From NCBI RefSeq assembly GCF_037042905.1, contig NC_087252.1, positions 18,307,701 through 18,371,700 on the forward strand: a stretch of DNA of 64,000 nt, in the 5' to 3' direction. The DNA comes from Lytechinus pictus (lineage: Eukaryota; Echinodermata; Echinoidea; Temnopleuroida; Toxopneustidae). The position numbers and the translations under genes are program-made. This document shows, piece by piece, positions 52,440 through 64,000 of this stretch. The notes beneath the pieces are model-generated. The model did not search any database, was not told the origin of the DNA, and saw only the letters and a program-made list of their open reading frames with translations. Every line of letters starts with the position of its first letter. The first letter of the stretch is position 1.

Positions 52440-54545
52440 TTTTGGACCATTCCGAGAAAAACCATGTTTTTTATTCTCACTTATTCCAATATTCTTATGA
52501 GAAACTTAATTGTCATGATGTACTACCCTATCATGAGAACATAAAATTGGGTATAAAAGAAATCTACCTGCATGTCTTCAATTTTTTTCAAGACCTATAT
52601 ATATATTTTTTTTAAAATTATCATTGTGGACCTAACCCCTTTTGCAAGTAAACTGAAATGAATCCAATCTCTTTTGATTAAAAAAGAGATTTTTCTTTGC
52701 CACTTTCATATTCACGTTTTCATTTGAATTTCAAATTGTCTTTGGTACCCAGAAGGAAAAACCAGTTAGACCAGTATTTTTTTTTACTGGTTTCCAGTAT
52801 ATTTTTACTGGTTTCCAGTATATTTTTACTGGTTTCCAGTATATTTTTACTGGGCCAGTTGATTTTTAACTGGACCAGTAAAAATCAACTGGAGACCAGT
52901 TCCAACAACTGCATTCCAGTTGAAGCAATACCAGTTAAATTGTTCTTCCTCAAACTGATGCTACTGGTCCAATAAATGGTTTCCAGTAGATTTTTACTGG
53001 TTTCCAGTATATGTTTACTGGACCAGTTGATTTTTAACTGGACCAGTAAAAATCAACTGGAGACCAGTTCAAACATAGTAGTAATACCAGTTAAATTGTT
53101 TTTCATCAAACTGGTGTTGTACTGGTCAAATAAATAATGACTTTATTTCAAGTCAGATCATATGATTATGGAAAATGAATCTTGCAATTCAGAGACAGTT
53201 ATTACTGTTATCATTTATCATTGTTATCATCATTCTTTTTATAATTATCATAATTATTATGATTATTATGATCATTAATTTTTGTTATCATTCTTATTAC
53301 TGTTATCATTGTTATTTATATTGTAATTATTATTATTAATATTATCATAATTATTAAGTATTAACATTGTTTCCTTTTTTAAATGATTAAGATCAAAGCA
53401 AGATATATTCCTCTGATAGAGTCAACTGGTCTAAAGTAATTCATTGTTTGAAATTGAACTGGTCAAGACCAGTAATACCAGTATTTCTGATGATGCTGAT
53501 CACGTGGTTTACCTCATTTGCATATTTCCTGTTTTTAAAAGAAAAATCAGGATTTATGATATCCTTGCAATGGCACTCATTGTTGTTTAAAAACTTTCAA
53601 AATAATTGGTGAACTAATTCACAATGAAAATGTGTAATTTCATACATCACATTTAAAATAACAGCAGAAAGATTAATTTACTAACCATCTTTTCCATCAC
53701 ATTTCACTGACCATGGTATATAACAAACCAAATGCATGTAATAATTGATCCAGTAAGACCAGTACGAGGACCAGTTTTACCACTTTGAGGACCAGTCAGA
53801 CCAGTAGAAAATACCAGCTGAAATTGGAAACCAACCAGTATGAAGACCAGTGAGACCAGTAACAACCACCAGCAACAATAGACCAGTACAAAATTCCAGT
53901 AATTCAAGACCAGTTTAATTTTTAACTGGACCAGTAAAAATTTAACTGGACCAGTATGACCAGTTAGACCAGTAAACCGATGTTCCAATTTCCAGAGTTA
54001 CCAGTTAAAATTATACTGGTCTAACTGGTCCAGTGGAACTGGTTTTCCTTCTGGGTATCATCAGAGTGACAAAAATTAGAGACAGAAAACAATAAAAATT
54101 TATGAAAAATGGACTAAAATCACTGTACTAACCCCTTCTGACAAATGAGAAGAGTTTGGTTAGGTCACTCCAAGAAAATCATTTTTTTAATTCTCCCATA
54201 TCGCAATTTTCTTGTGCGAAACTGAATTTTCGTGATACCCTACCATGAGAACATAAAATTGGGTATAAGAGAAATCTACCTGTCTTCATATTTTTTAAGA
54301 TATTCTTTTCCAAAAAATCTTATTGGACCTAACGTACCCCTTTTGCAACTCAACTGAAATGGACCAAAACCCTTTTGAAAAAAAGTGATTTTTCTTTGCC
54401 ATTTAAGTTCACTTTTTAATAGGAATTTCAACTTTTCTTTGGTATCATCTTATAGAGTTACTACAAATTTTAATCTATACATTAATTGAGACATAAAAAT
54501 CAAATTTGATGAAAAATTGACCTATAACCCTTTTGCAAGTGATCG
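52440..54545 (+). repeat. Roughly 400-bp tandem duplication, first copy split by a transposon
   Basis: The blocks ATGAGAACATAAAATTGGGT and AGAAATCTACCTG (52533 and 54246), GGACCTAAC and CCCTTTTGCAA, and GATTTTTCTTTGCCA recur in order in both copies. After removing the 1.3-kb insert the period is about 400 bases. No coding sequence was recognised. Confidence 0.8.
52748..54055. mobile_element. 1.3-kb TA-flanked transposon filled with CCAGT/ACTGG motifs
   Basis: Ends CCCAGAAGGAAAAACCAGTT and, inverted on the right, CCCAGAAGGAAAACCAGTTC. TA flanks both ends (52746-52747, 54056-54057), a Tc1/mariner-type signature. Dozens of CCAGT or ACTGG pentamers occupy the outer 350 bases on each side, often paired as ACTGGTTTCCAGT. 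The centre (53120-53400) is AT-rich with GTTATCATTATT words. The neighbouring tandem copy at 54436-54450 (CTTTGGTATCATCTTA) serves as an empty site for the left flank CTTTGGTA and right flank TATCATCAGAG. No transposase frame. Confidence 0.88.
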
Positions 54546-55499
54546 AGCTCTTAATATGGGTGGTTGGTGTATTTTTTGCTCAAAAATACTGTAGACCCGA
54601 CTGTAGCCCCCCGATCCGGGGCCCCAGATGAACCCAGCCTATGGCACCCATTCTAATTAGGGTGTGTATAACTTTTTTCTTTGTTTTGACTTTTCTTTGA
54701 TTTTACTTTGCATTTAATTCTAACCATTAATTTCATATTGCTTATTTTTTACTTTGACTATTTTCCAGAGAGAGATCAAAGGGTTCCAGAAAAGGCCCCA
54801 ATTCTTTGACTTAACGCTGTAATTCCCCGATCCGGGGCCCCAGACGGACTCAGCCAATAAACGGCACCCATTCTAAGGTGTATTACTTTTTTCTTTGCTT
54901 TGACTATCTGGGTTTTCCGAGGAAAGAGGGTTCTAGAAAAGAAAACCCCCATTCTTTGACTTTGACTGATTTTTTTCCCCTTTAAAGGTTTCAGTGGCGT
55001 AACTACGAAGGGACACGTGCCCCCCCCCCCAAGTCGGCCGCCCCCCCAAAAAAAAAACAGGGAAAAAAGGGGGAGAAAGACCGGGGAGAAAGATAAATGT
55101 GTAGGCCTATATAGTGGGGGAAGAAATTATTGTACTACATTATGTTATATTATTATAGAACATGATAAATATTTGTTTCATAACTTAATGAAACATAATT
55201 TGCTAAGGGGCTGTCATAATTCATGGTGCTCGATCGCATTGTCTGTTTAATAAGATATATAATCTTAAAACATCCCGTTATCAAACCAATATTTTACTCG
55301 CACTCTGAGTTAATTTAATACGTAGTTTATGCTTCCTTTTCATGACTACTCGGCGTTAAAGTGATCCCCTTTTAAGGTCTGGATATAAAACATTTCCAGT
55401 CCGCTTGCATCAGTGGATTGGTCTATATGTCTGCTCTTCATGAATTCCTGTATACAGTCTTCATAAATGGCCCTTTATAGTCTGAATATAAAAATTTTC

Positions 55500-57460
55500 A
55501 GCTCGCGCTTCGCGCTCGCATATAGTGAAATACGTATGGTCTTAGTGAATTCTTACAAACAAACCTTAAAATTAATGCCCCTCTTCGAAAGAAATAAAGA
55601 AATGAAGAAAGAAAGAATGAAAGAAAGAAGGAAGGAAAAAGAAAGAAATAAAGAAACTAAGAAAGAAAGAAAAAAAAAAGAAATAAAGACAGAAAGAAAA
55701 AAAGAAAGGGAAAGTGAAAAAGTGAGAAAAAAAGGGAAAGAAATAAAGAACAAATAGGGAAAACGGGAAGGAATGTCGGAAAAGGAAGGAGAGAAAAACA
55801 TATGAGGAAGTACAAATTTATCCTGAAATACTGGCATCATTAGCAAGAGAGAGATAATAGAATAAAAAGATATGTTCCAATGGCACGGGCAAGAATGGCA
55901 GCAAAATGGAGAAAGAGGTAAAAAGACACGGGAAATGAAAGAGCCAAGAGCTAATTTTGAAAAATCAGAATAATGAAGCCAATGAACAAGACAAAAATAA
56001 AAGAAATTAAGAACACGACCTAGCTGGCTGCCAAGGATTAAAAAATATAAAGAACGGAATGGCGTCTATAATAAGCTTGCTTAATTTCATGCAATAATGG
56101 TCGCAATCAGGACCCCCAAAAAATCCTTATTAGCCATGCAAGGGCTAGTTATATCCCCTATATTATATTCAATTCAATTCTTTATTCCATTTCCATTCAA
56201 AACATAATACAAAGTAATATAAAGTAATACAAATCAAATACAATTTTACAGACAAGCATTCTTACAGTATAATAAACAGTATAATATATGTCCCGAGTTA
56301 TATACCGAATCAAAGCTTGACGCTGGCTAGATTGACGTAAAAAGCCTCTTAATGTTTACGTTGGCTATTATTTTAAAGCTGTACTATCCGATTAGAATTT
56401 AATTTCAAATTTAGAAAGGCCAATTTTTCTGGCTCGCTTTGCTCGCTGGCGACTTTACAAATTTTACCACATTGCTACGTTGTGCTGCCTCAAAATATTT
56501 TGTATTTTATCCTTAACTGTTGTGCATGTACCCGCGATTTGATAAAAAAAGTGGCCATCTGCAATGTTTAAATATTTTACGAGGTTCCGGGGCTCCGCCC
56601 CAGACCAGAGGCGGCACCAATAAGGGGAGACACGGGGTAAATGTTGTCATAAGCATCCTACTAAAGCTGCAAAATACTCCAAAACAGCTCATTCTTTAAA
56701 TTTTGAAACTTTTCTCATCCATTCATTGTTAGTTCCCAGCTTATAAATATTTCAGGTCATTATTATTATAAAATGAAAATTGTCGTTCGCGCTACGCGCT
56801 CGCAGTAATTGTTGACTGAGATAAGAAAACTTGTCTGTTCACATGGGGCTTAAAAATCCAATGTTCAATTCAATATGCTTCTTGCGATTAGGGTTTTCAT
56901 TATTCGTTTTTTGCGAGATACACATTGGCCTGCGTATTGCAATTTCATAAATCAAAAATGTTCAGCCAGCGCTGTGCGCTCGCATCAATAGTCATCCAGT
57001 TATGATTACAAAAAGTGCTTAGAACGTCCACTGAGTTATATCCTCTAAGGATTTCAAAAATTTTCAGCTCGCGCTTCGCGCTCGCATTATTTATTATTTT
57101 AGTGAGATATCATCTTCATGACCCAATGCAAACAACTAGTCCTTAACAAATCCATTTTAAAGTCAGTAGGGTCTACATTAAAACAAATATTAGCCCCCCA
57201 TGTTCTTTTGCCTCCCTCCTCTAGGTTAAAAATCCTGGTGCCGTCATTGCCCCGGACCCGATCCGCATAGCACTGGCCCCCAAAATTGATACAACCGAGA
57301 ACAAAAAAGAAAAGATGAAAGAAAATGAAATGAAAGGAAAAGGATTAAAGGAAGATATAAGATATGATGTTATTTTCTGCATACCATGTCAAATAAATCT
57401 TAAAGTTAGAATGTAATGAAAAGGTGATTTTTTTTTCTCGCTCGCTTCGCTCGTCTCGGG
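55500..57460 (+). repeat. Dispersed GC-rich motif series CTCGCGCTTCGCGCTCGCAT
   Basis: Variants of this motif occur in the same orientation at 55501, 56431, 56784, 56962, 57065 and 57437, several preceded by TTTTCAG or GTTCAG. They are sharp CpG peaks in AT-rich DNA. The surrounding sequence has no intact frame, and I cannot assign it to a transposon family. A purine-rich (GAAA/GGAA)n tract is at 55585-55760 and an LINE-like tail at 56166-56285. Confidence 0.65.
56166..56285 (-). mobile_element. Probable LINE 3' end fragment, second copy
   Basis: Matches 37195-37330 over TTCAATTCAATTCTTTATTC, CATTTCCATTCAAAACATAA and the AAAGTAATA words. Read on minus it ends AATAAAGAATTGAATTGAA. The body is truncated. 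Confidence 0.55.
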
Positions 57461-57541
57461 ACTTATATTAAGGAAGTTTTTGCCACGCGCACCATGCTGT
57501 ACCCCTAATTTTTTGAACTTATCTCGCATTGAGCTTCGCCC

Positions 57542-57572
<31 letters not shown>

Positions 57573-58013
57573 TGTTCATATCATGATATGACCGGGAAAA
57601 TTTGGCTCTTGCCCCCCCCCCCCCCTGACCACCAACCCATGTTACGCCCTTAGTAGAGTGTTAAATCGGGTAATGCCCGTTCGATTTTTGCCAATCAAAA
57701 GTTTTAAACTGAAACAGTAACTCTCGTGATTATGGGCAGTCCCAAACGATCGATCATCAATTGGCATGCATGCTTTGCCTGACATTTCACTATAGATCTC
57801 GCACGTTGCTTGCCTCATTTCTTAAATACTTTTAAGACAAAAATCAAATTTTTGTGATGTTACTAGTAGGCTTTGACATAAATGTATGATTCAGAAAATA
57901 ATCCCGTCGCCATTTTACCCTTCTTTTAATTTCCTTTTCTATTTTATTTTTTCTTGCATAGTCGCGAAAATTGGAAAATATTAAGTTTCTAAAGAATCTA
58001 AAGAAAGATGGAA

Positions 58014-58157
58014 AGAAAGAAAGAAAGAAAGAAAGAGAAAGAGAAAGAGAAAGAGAAAGAGAAAGAGAAAGAGAAAGAGAAAGAGAAAGAGAAAGAGAAA
58101 GAGAAAGAGAAAGAGAAAGAGAAAGAGAAAGAGAAAGAGAAAGAGAAAGAGAAAGAA
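58014..58157 (+). repeat. (GAGAAA)n microsatellite
   Basis: About 20 nearly perfect GAGAAA hexamers preceded by GAAA tetramers. The alternating Glu-Arg frame on plus and the Ser-Phe frame on minus are artefacts of the repeat. Confidence 0.95.
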
Positions 58158-58267
58158 TTAATGAATGTAATGAGGGAATAAATGAGATGAAATGAAACAG
58201 CTCTTAAGAAATTCAAGTTTATCAAACTTTACCCAGTCAGTTAGAGGAGTTGGTTTTACATGACCTG

Positions 58268-58412
58268 GGGCCCGTAACACAAAGCTTAGCAATGATCGTA
58301 GAACATTTTTCTACGATTGATTCCATTGACTACAATGTACAATCAATCAATAATGAAAATCAAGTGTACGATTAATCGCTAACCTTTGTGTTACGGGACC
58401 CTGGTCTTGACT
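58268..58412. mobile_element. Short palindromic element (GGGCCCGTAACACAAAG ends)
   Basis: GGGGCCCGTAACACAAAGCT pairs with AACCTTTGTGTTACGGGACC, and TAGCAATGATCG with CGATTAATCGCTA. CTGG follows or precedes both ends. Sister copy at 32228-32351. Confidence 0.75.
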
Positions 58413-58849
58413 ATAATTATTATTCATAGGGTCGAGGCCTATTGTTTTTTTTAATCTCAAGTTGGCGTAGAACAAACACTGTGCATCATAATGTTATTCT
58501 GCTTGGACTATTAACCGCTTTAATATACGACCTAAAACATATTCATTCAATCATTATACCATGTAATGCCTATAAAAATACTTACAAGAGGATTTGATTT
58601 TTTTATAGGCCTCAAAATAATAATAGTAACAATAGTCTCTGATCACTTTTTTTTTTCTATTTCCTCCTGCCTTTTTTATCCCTTTTGGCTCCTTTCCATT
58701 GTCTTATTTTTTGATCGAAAATACAATTTTTATAGGGAGATAGCAATATTTGAATATCTATTTATCCACCAAAAGTTATGTTTTTCTCCATCTCGTGGTT
58801 TAGCTGGGGAATTTGACAAGCCCTTTTCATGAATGATTTTCAACTTGAG

Positions 58850-59470
58850 ATCCAATGTAAAATTTAAATGTCCCGCGGATGTAGCGCCATCTGATGACGT
58901 AAATGCAAATTAGATTGGGGCTGTGTCCGCTGACGCGTTCGTACGTGTCCGTATTTTTCAGGTAACTATTTATCTCGATATTCCTTTTTAGAGAAATAAT
59001 TTAATATTTCAGTGACACTATCGTAGACTCACATTAAGTGCGATTGTGATTAGTGGGATTTCATGTTGAATTGACTGTTGGTAATGGGTGAAATCTTGGT
59101 GCTCTTGAGACGTGTCCGTCGACGTGTTATATCAGTGTAGAGTCGTACAGCACACACGACTGCTCGGAAGTTCCATATGTTTTGTACAGGCCGCGCGCCA
59201 TGATTCTTTGCAATTTCTGGCGTGCCACCGCCCCGCAAGATGAGGCACGGCCGTGTACACGATATTGCATAGCTGCACGTAAACCCTGCATTTTGCATAG
59301 AGCGAGTGTGTTTCGCCTGCGTGTGTATACGTTGATCGTGTGTGGCTTGTGCATGAATGTGCGAGCGAGGCAGTGAAATTGAAGAGATCCGTGGGAAACT
59401 TGTATTTGTAAACAAGCTCATGCAAGTTTTGGGACTCGACTGGGGCTGTTCAGCTTTCTGACTGGTTACC
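58850..59470. other. CpG-rich promoter-like stretch, no gene identified
   Basis: Base composition shifts to CpG-rich. TGACGTAAATGCAAAT at 58893-58909 joins a CRE-like TGACGT and an octamer ATGCAAAT. A potential donor, TTCAG|GTAACT, follows at about 58961. Overlapping frames of 75-123 codons at 59050-59425 occur on both strands and match nothing I recognise. It could be the 5' end of a gene whose exons lie outside the window, or an unannotated repeat. Confidence 0.3.
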
Positions 59471-60409
59471 CCAGATCGAGTTCCCTGACATTTGATAACT
59501 TGATAATCATTCTGGTTTAATTGAATTAGCTACCATGTCTAACAGTAACATATAAATTTTAAGAAGATCCTTGGCCTGGCTGGGCCTGGCAATTATGATC
59601 TTCATTCATTTTATTTTCAATTAATTTTGAGTTTGACTTTGCAGCTTTGATTTTCTTGCCTTCTTGGACTTGGTGTTTATTTTTTCTTGTTTGGCATTTT
59701 GATTTCTATTCTAATTGAGTTTTTTTTTTAATTTCTAATTGTTTTTCAACTTTTTGATCTGTTAGTGTTATATTTCAAGCAGCCTAAGTTCAGGCAATCT
59801 GCAATTGTTATTCGTTATAAATTTGTTTACTTATTCATGTATATTTTGTAATTTTTTTAAATTTGATATTTCATTTACTTTATTACATTCTGTAAGAAAT
59901 ATTTTAGTTGATACTTGATTTTGTACCAAAGTAAATACTTTAACGGCAAAATGGACTATAAGTAACACCCGATGAAAATAAAAAAACCAAAATAAATACA
60001 CACCATGTACATAAAGTATATTATAAAAAATAACCCTAATTTGGTGGTTGGGGGGGGGGGGGGGGGTGAGTCAGATGAATACATCGAGCATTCAAAGCCA
60101 TAAGAAAAGTTAGTTCTTTGATTCAGGAATTGTGGTGGCACAGGACGGGTGGGGGGGGGGGGGGAACTGGGTGGGGCTGGGAAGACTGCCCTCCCTCCCT
60201 AAGATTATAGTGGCAAATTGAAATAAAAAAAGGAGGGGGGGGGGGGGGACAAACGGAAGATCGTTACTTGAAAGAGAAATGTCATGCTAATGTACAAATG
60301 TATTCAATTAAGAGAAAATATCTTGCCCCCCCTCCTACTCTTAGAAATACCAAAAATATCCTGTTGTCGCCCAAGTTTCTTCAAAGTGATTATAGACAAA
60401 CTACAATGC

Positions 60410-60555
60410 TTATTTATGTATTTATTTATTTATTCATTTATTTATTAATGTATTTATTTACTTATTTATTGATTTGTTTATTTATTTAAATTAATTTATG
60501 TATGTATTTATTTATTTTCTTTATTTATATATTTATTTGCTTATTTATTTCATTT
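60410..60555 (+). repeat. (TTTA)n microsatellite
   Basis: About 145 bases of TTTATTTA-type tetramers. G-runs of 9-17 bases occur nearby at 60050, 60148, 60236 and 60565. Confidence 0.9.
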
Positions 60556-60615
60556 TTTTTTGGAGGGGGGGGGGTCCTGGGAGGTACATTGGTCATTCAT
60601 GACTTGACACTGCAA

Positions 60616-60852
60616 ACCATTCACTGATTTTGTGGACAACTCTCCATTTGTTTTTTACACACATTTTCAGATTTCCCCCTTTATTTTACATATTTCACAT
60701 TATCTACTCCTGACCTTGAAATATGTGTTGTGAATTTTATTTTCCCATGACGTTGTGCTCAGATGGAGGCAATATGCAATTTGAAAGATAATAAGGAAAA
60801 TCTGAAAATTTGTGTACAAAACAAGTGGAGAGTTGTCCACAAAATCAGCCAT
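60616..60852. mobile_element. Palindromic element hosting the 60900 transposon nearby
   Basis: TTTTGTGGACAACTCTCCA and CACATTTTCAGATTT on the left pair with AAATCTGAAAATTTGTG and TGGAGAGTTGTCCACAAAA on the right. Just outside, GCCAATTTGAGGATC resembles the body of the MITE at 6160-6742. Confidence 0.6.
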
Positions 60853-60899
60853 TTTGAAGCACGTTTGCCAATTTGAGGATCCCTATAGAAAGTACAACA

Positions 60900-63809
60900 C
60901 ATAGAGATGTATACTAACTACGCTAGAGTGCGGAGTCGCCATAGGCGCGCGTACTTAACGTCTGTGATTGTGTGGAGCGTGGCGGCCATTGCTCGATAGG
61001 TATAGATTCGCAAAAGTACCCGGATGTACCCATAGCTCGTGCGTTGTAACGCTGTGAAAAGGGGTGCCGTCTCCGGCCTTTATCTTGAAGAAAAGAACAC
61101 AACCTCATAAAAATCGAAAATATGAATGACAAATTGCATCTCAATACACTATTAGAGTGATTACATGGGGATTATGCTATTAATTTGGCATTTTAAAAAC
61201 CTGATTTCTCGGGATGAAATTCTAAATAATTTGCATTTACCTGTCCGTTTATAGGCCTGTAATAGATAACAATGTTGATATACTATCATATAAACAATCA
61301 TATAAAAATAAAAACATACAGCGGACATTAATAGAAAGATTGACAATTAATTCAAAAGACTGCAGTGAATTAGCCCTTCTCTGGATTTCCCTACCTTTAA
61401 CTGCATCGTCCTCCTTCCATCCTTCCCACATATACGTCCTTTGATTCTATGTTTATGTTGGATATAATTTTGTAATTTCTATATAGGCCTACATGATATG
61501 TAACTTGCTTTAATTTGTATGAAATATAGGCCTATCATTTTTATATATTAAGTTGTACAATAATTCTGTATAAGTTAGTGTTTTGATCTACATGCGCTAT
61601 TAAAGGGCATCTCATTATTGTTCTTGGTGAGCCTCCCGTTACACCATCAATGTTGAAATTTGTGTTATTTGGTGAACGTGCTGATTTTGTTCTTATAGGA
61701 ACATAATAAATTCCCCAAAATCTGCAGGCCTATATGGCCCGAAAATAAAATATTGATTTAAAATGTCGAGAATATAGCCTAATTTGTTCAAACTTTTCAA
61801 AAATGACAGTTTTAATTCCCTTCACTTTAAGTTAGATTTGTTTTAATTCGCTTTTTAGGGGCCGTATGTGCAATTAAAATAACAAACACACCTAAGCAAA
61901 TTCGCTTTAACATACTGATCAAAATAAAATACAGGGGGCGCGACCGGACCCCTCCCTGAAATGAAAATGAACATTACACATAATAAATGATTGTGATTTT
62001 ATACACCCGATCACTTTCAAAATCATTCCGCGACGCCGTAACATAATATAATAATTTTGTTCATCCATGGAAATCTTATTTAAAAAAAACTGATCGAATA
62101 ACCAAACTCAGGTCCATTGGCCAGCAAACGACATTAAAGGAAAAAAACTAGAAAATCAAATTCAGTTATACTTTTAAAATGAAAAACAAAACTGGATATT
62201 CAAAACGCGTGTTTATCTGTTTATATGTTAGGCCGGTGCCAGTGCTTACAAATATTTGCCATAAAGTTCATTTATTCAAGCGACACAGACACAGTTAATT
62301 AACACAATTTCAAGGCAGGTATCAAATTTGAGATTAAATTAGGATTTTTAATATCTTATTCCAAGTATTGTCACTTTTGCAATATTATTGTTTCATAATT
62401 ATGTTTGGTTTTAGTACTCACAATTTTGCAACCGTTTTCATAATTATGATAAGTTTGCATTGATGTCTTTCATGATATTAGTTTTATACACTCTTGCAGT
62501 AGTAATAATATTCTTTATAGTATAATACAAATTATATATCATAATCCCGCCCCTTTTCTTCTCTCCTTCTCCCCCTTCTTCCTCTCCTTATTATTCTATC
62601 CTTGATTTGTTCACATGATATTGGTCCAATCATTATAGGATCAGAAACAACGGCGATAAACAAAATATTTCAGCCAGTTTGCCGATCAGCATATTTTCAG
62701 CCGGGGAGAATCAAGTCTATACTTTCCAGAAAATCAAAGTAAAATTGTTTTGCGCATTGTGATTTGTTTACTCTCCGAAGTTTTAAAATGTTTGCAAGGC
62801 AATAACACTGTACATAAACATCCAACCCCCCATTAGGCCTCCTGTACATTGCAAAATTGTACGACTGCATGCGCGCATTTGATATGCAAATTTTGCTGTC
62901 AACAAACTTTTCTATACATTGATCGCAAGTAAGAAAGTATACTTTTATATACATATTTATAAATATGATGGGATGGTTGCCAGCAAAGGAAATCTAAATC
63001 ATCAATTTTTAACTGAATCAATGCATAAATCATTTCCAAATATCAATAAAAAGTCATTTTATGATTCGCGAGTTTTTGTGATGTTGGTTTACATCAGCGT
63101 GTAAGACATGGGGAAAAGGGATCGAGTTATTATAGGCCCTATTGTGTAGATATATATGGAAAATGAATTATAACAATTATCTAAAGTGAAGAAATAAATT
63201 ATTAGCAATCAGCATAATAGTAATTAGGAAACTATGAACTATAAAAATACAATCGTGGTTTTTTTTTTCGATGCAGCGTCTCAGATGCATCAGACACTGT
63301 GATATGGCCTATGAATTTTCTTAGGTTAATGTACATCAAATCATATTAAAACACATTAAATTTATTTATCAGGACCTAGGCCTAAATGTTATTTTTGATA
63401 TTCATCTCTTCCAAATCATTAGAAAATAGAAGTCATATTAATGTATCGAAATTTTACCTAAGCAAAAACAATTGGGACTTTAAATCGTTTGCCTGTATTA
63501 TAGCTGTATCGGCCTATATTATGCGCTATAGATAGGCCTATATAGGCCTTTTGACCTCAGTTTTGCTAGATTTTTGTTGTATTTGAACTTTAATCCAGTG
63601 CAATATTTACAATTTTGCTTTTCCATATGCTTTCGTGCTCATATGTCATCAATTTGTCATGTTCTGTGCTCATCCGTGTACATGCCCCATAGGTACTGTA
63701 CGCGCATGGCAGGCTGCGAATACCTATCGAGCAATGGCGGACGGTCTCCACGTAATCACAGCGATTTGACGAAGTACGCCCTCTAGCGTTACTAGTATAC
63801 ATCTCTATG
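60900..63809. mobile_element. 2.9-kb DNA transposon with long inverted ends and 8-bp duplication
   Basis: Both ends start CATAGAGATGTATACTA (right end inverted). GTACAACA is directly repeated outside (60892-60899 and 63810-63817). The inverted ends are about 110-140 bp and diverged, sharing CGCTAGAG, CTGTGATT, GTGGAG and GCCATTGCTCGATAGGTA. The interior is AT-rich, with repeated TATAGGCCTA words and no frame above about 85 codons, so no transposase is visible. The 8-bp duplication suggests a hAT-like or related mechanism. Confidence 0.85.
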
Positions 63810-63817
63810 GTACAACA

Positions 63818-64000
63818 AGACTTTTTAAACGTCCATAACTTGCTTATTTTATAACCGATTTTGATGAAACTTTTTTTAAATTGTTGCTCTCATTTTACTC
63901 TTTCCAATAAGATTGCTTCTCTTCTAGGGTTTTGGTTTCCTTTAAATCTTTACTCAAAGGGAGAGATTTGACTTTAAAAATGCTCTCTGAGCTCAGTGAG
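63818..64000. other. Right-hand end of window, repeat-like
   Basis: AT-rich sequence following the right target duplication, ending in GGTTTCCTTTAA at about 63937-63948, which resembles the right terminus of the TTAA-type MITE at 6742. It may be the continuation of the repeat interrupted by the 60900-63809 element. No gene seen. Confidence 0.35.

Noticed and set aside
57971-58225. Alternating Glu-Arg and Ser-Phe frames
   Set aside because: Translation of a (GAGAAA)n microsatellite.
59050-59425. Frames of 75-123 codons on the minus strand
   Set aside because: Several phases and both strands are open because of the CpG-rich, stop-poor composition; no motif recognised.

Overview
The window looks like nuclear DNA of a marine invertebrate deuterostome, most likely an echinoderm and probably a sea urchin. 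This is an inference. The support is three spliced vertebrate-like genes, AT-rich DNA full of short palindromic transposons, tRNA-headed SINEs, and frequent TACATGTA-type words. No ribosome binding sites, operons or bacterial genes were seen.

Three protein-coding genes can be assembled exon by exon. In each, all splice sites are GT/AG and all phases agree. EI24 (ER membrane / autophagy protein) is on + at 2046-9216, with 7 coding exons and 319 aa. COG8 (Golgi tethering complex subunit) is on + at 13341-26845, with 13 coding exons and 614 aa. GABPA (ETS transcription factor) is on - at 44587-33921, with 10 coding exons and 426 aa. EI24 and COG8 run head to tail, and GABPA converges on COG8. 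No functional link between the three is evident.

Layout: 1-2045 is AT-rich upstream DNA. 2046-9216 is EI24. 9217-13340 holds the EI24 3' side, with repeats and a SINE. 13341-26845 is COG8. 26846-33920 is the intergenic / 3' UTR zone between the convergent genes, dense in palindromic elements. 33921-44587 is GABPA. 44588-64000 has no recognisable coding gene. It holds simple repeats, a candidate distal GABPA first exon near 52.2-52.3 kb, and three well-delimited DNA transposons: 47497-51714 (8-bp target duplication), 52748-54055 (TA duplication) and 60900-63809 (8-bp duplication).

The most unusual pattern is that all three genes carry tandem or dispersed partial copies of their own exons. COG8 exon 5 has seeded 12 further 133-bp units, most of which still hold a 22-codon open stretch and a splice donor. 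COG8 exon 10 has two decayed copies. The last exon of GABPA has four copies beyond its stop, the last exon of EI24 has about seven, and EI24 exon 2 has a decayed copy in its intron. Homology calls were made by eye from knowledge of the families; no search was run.
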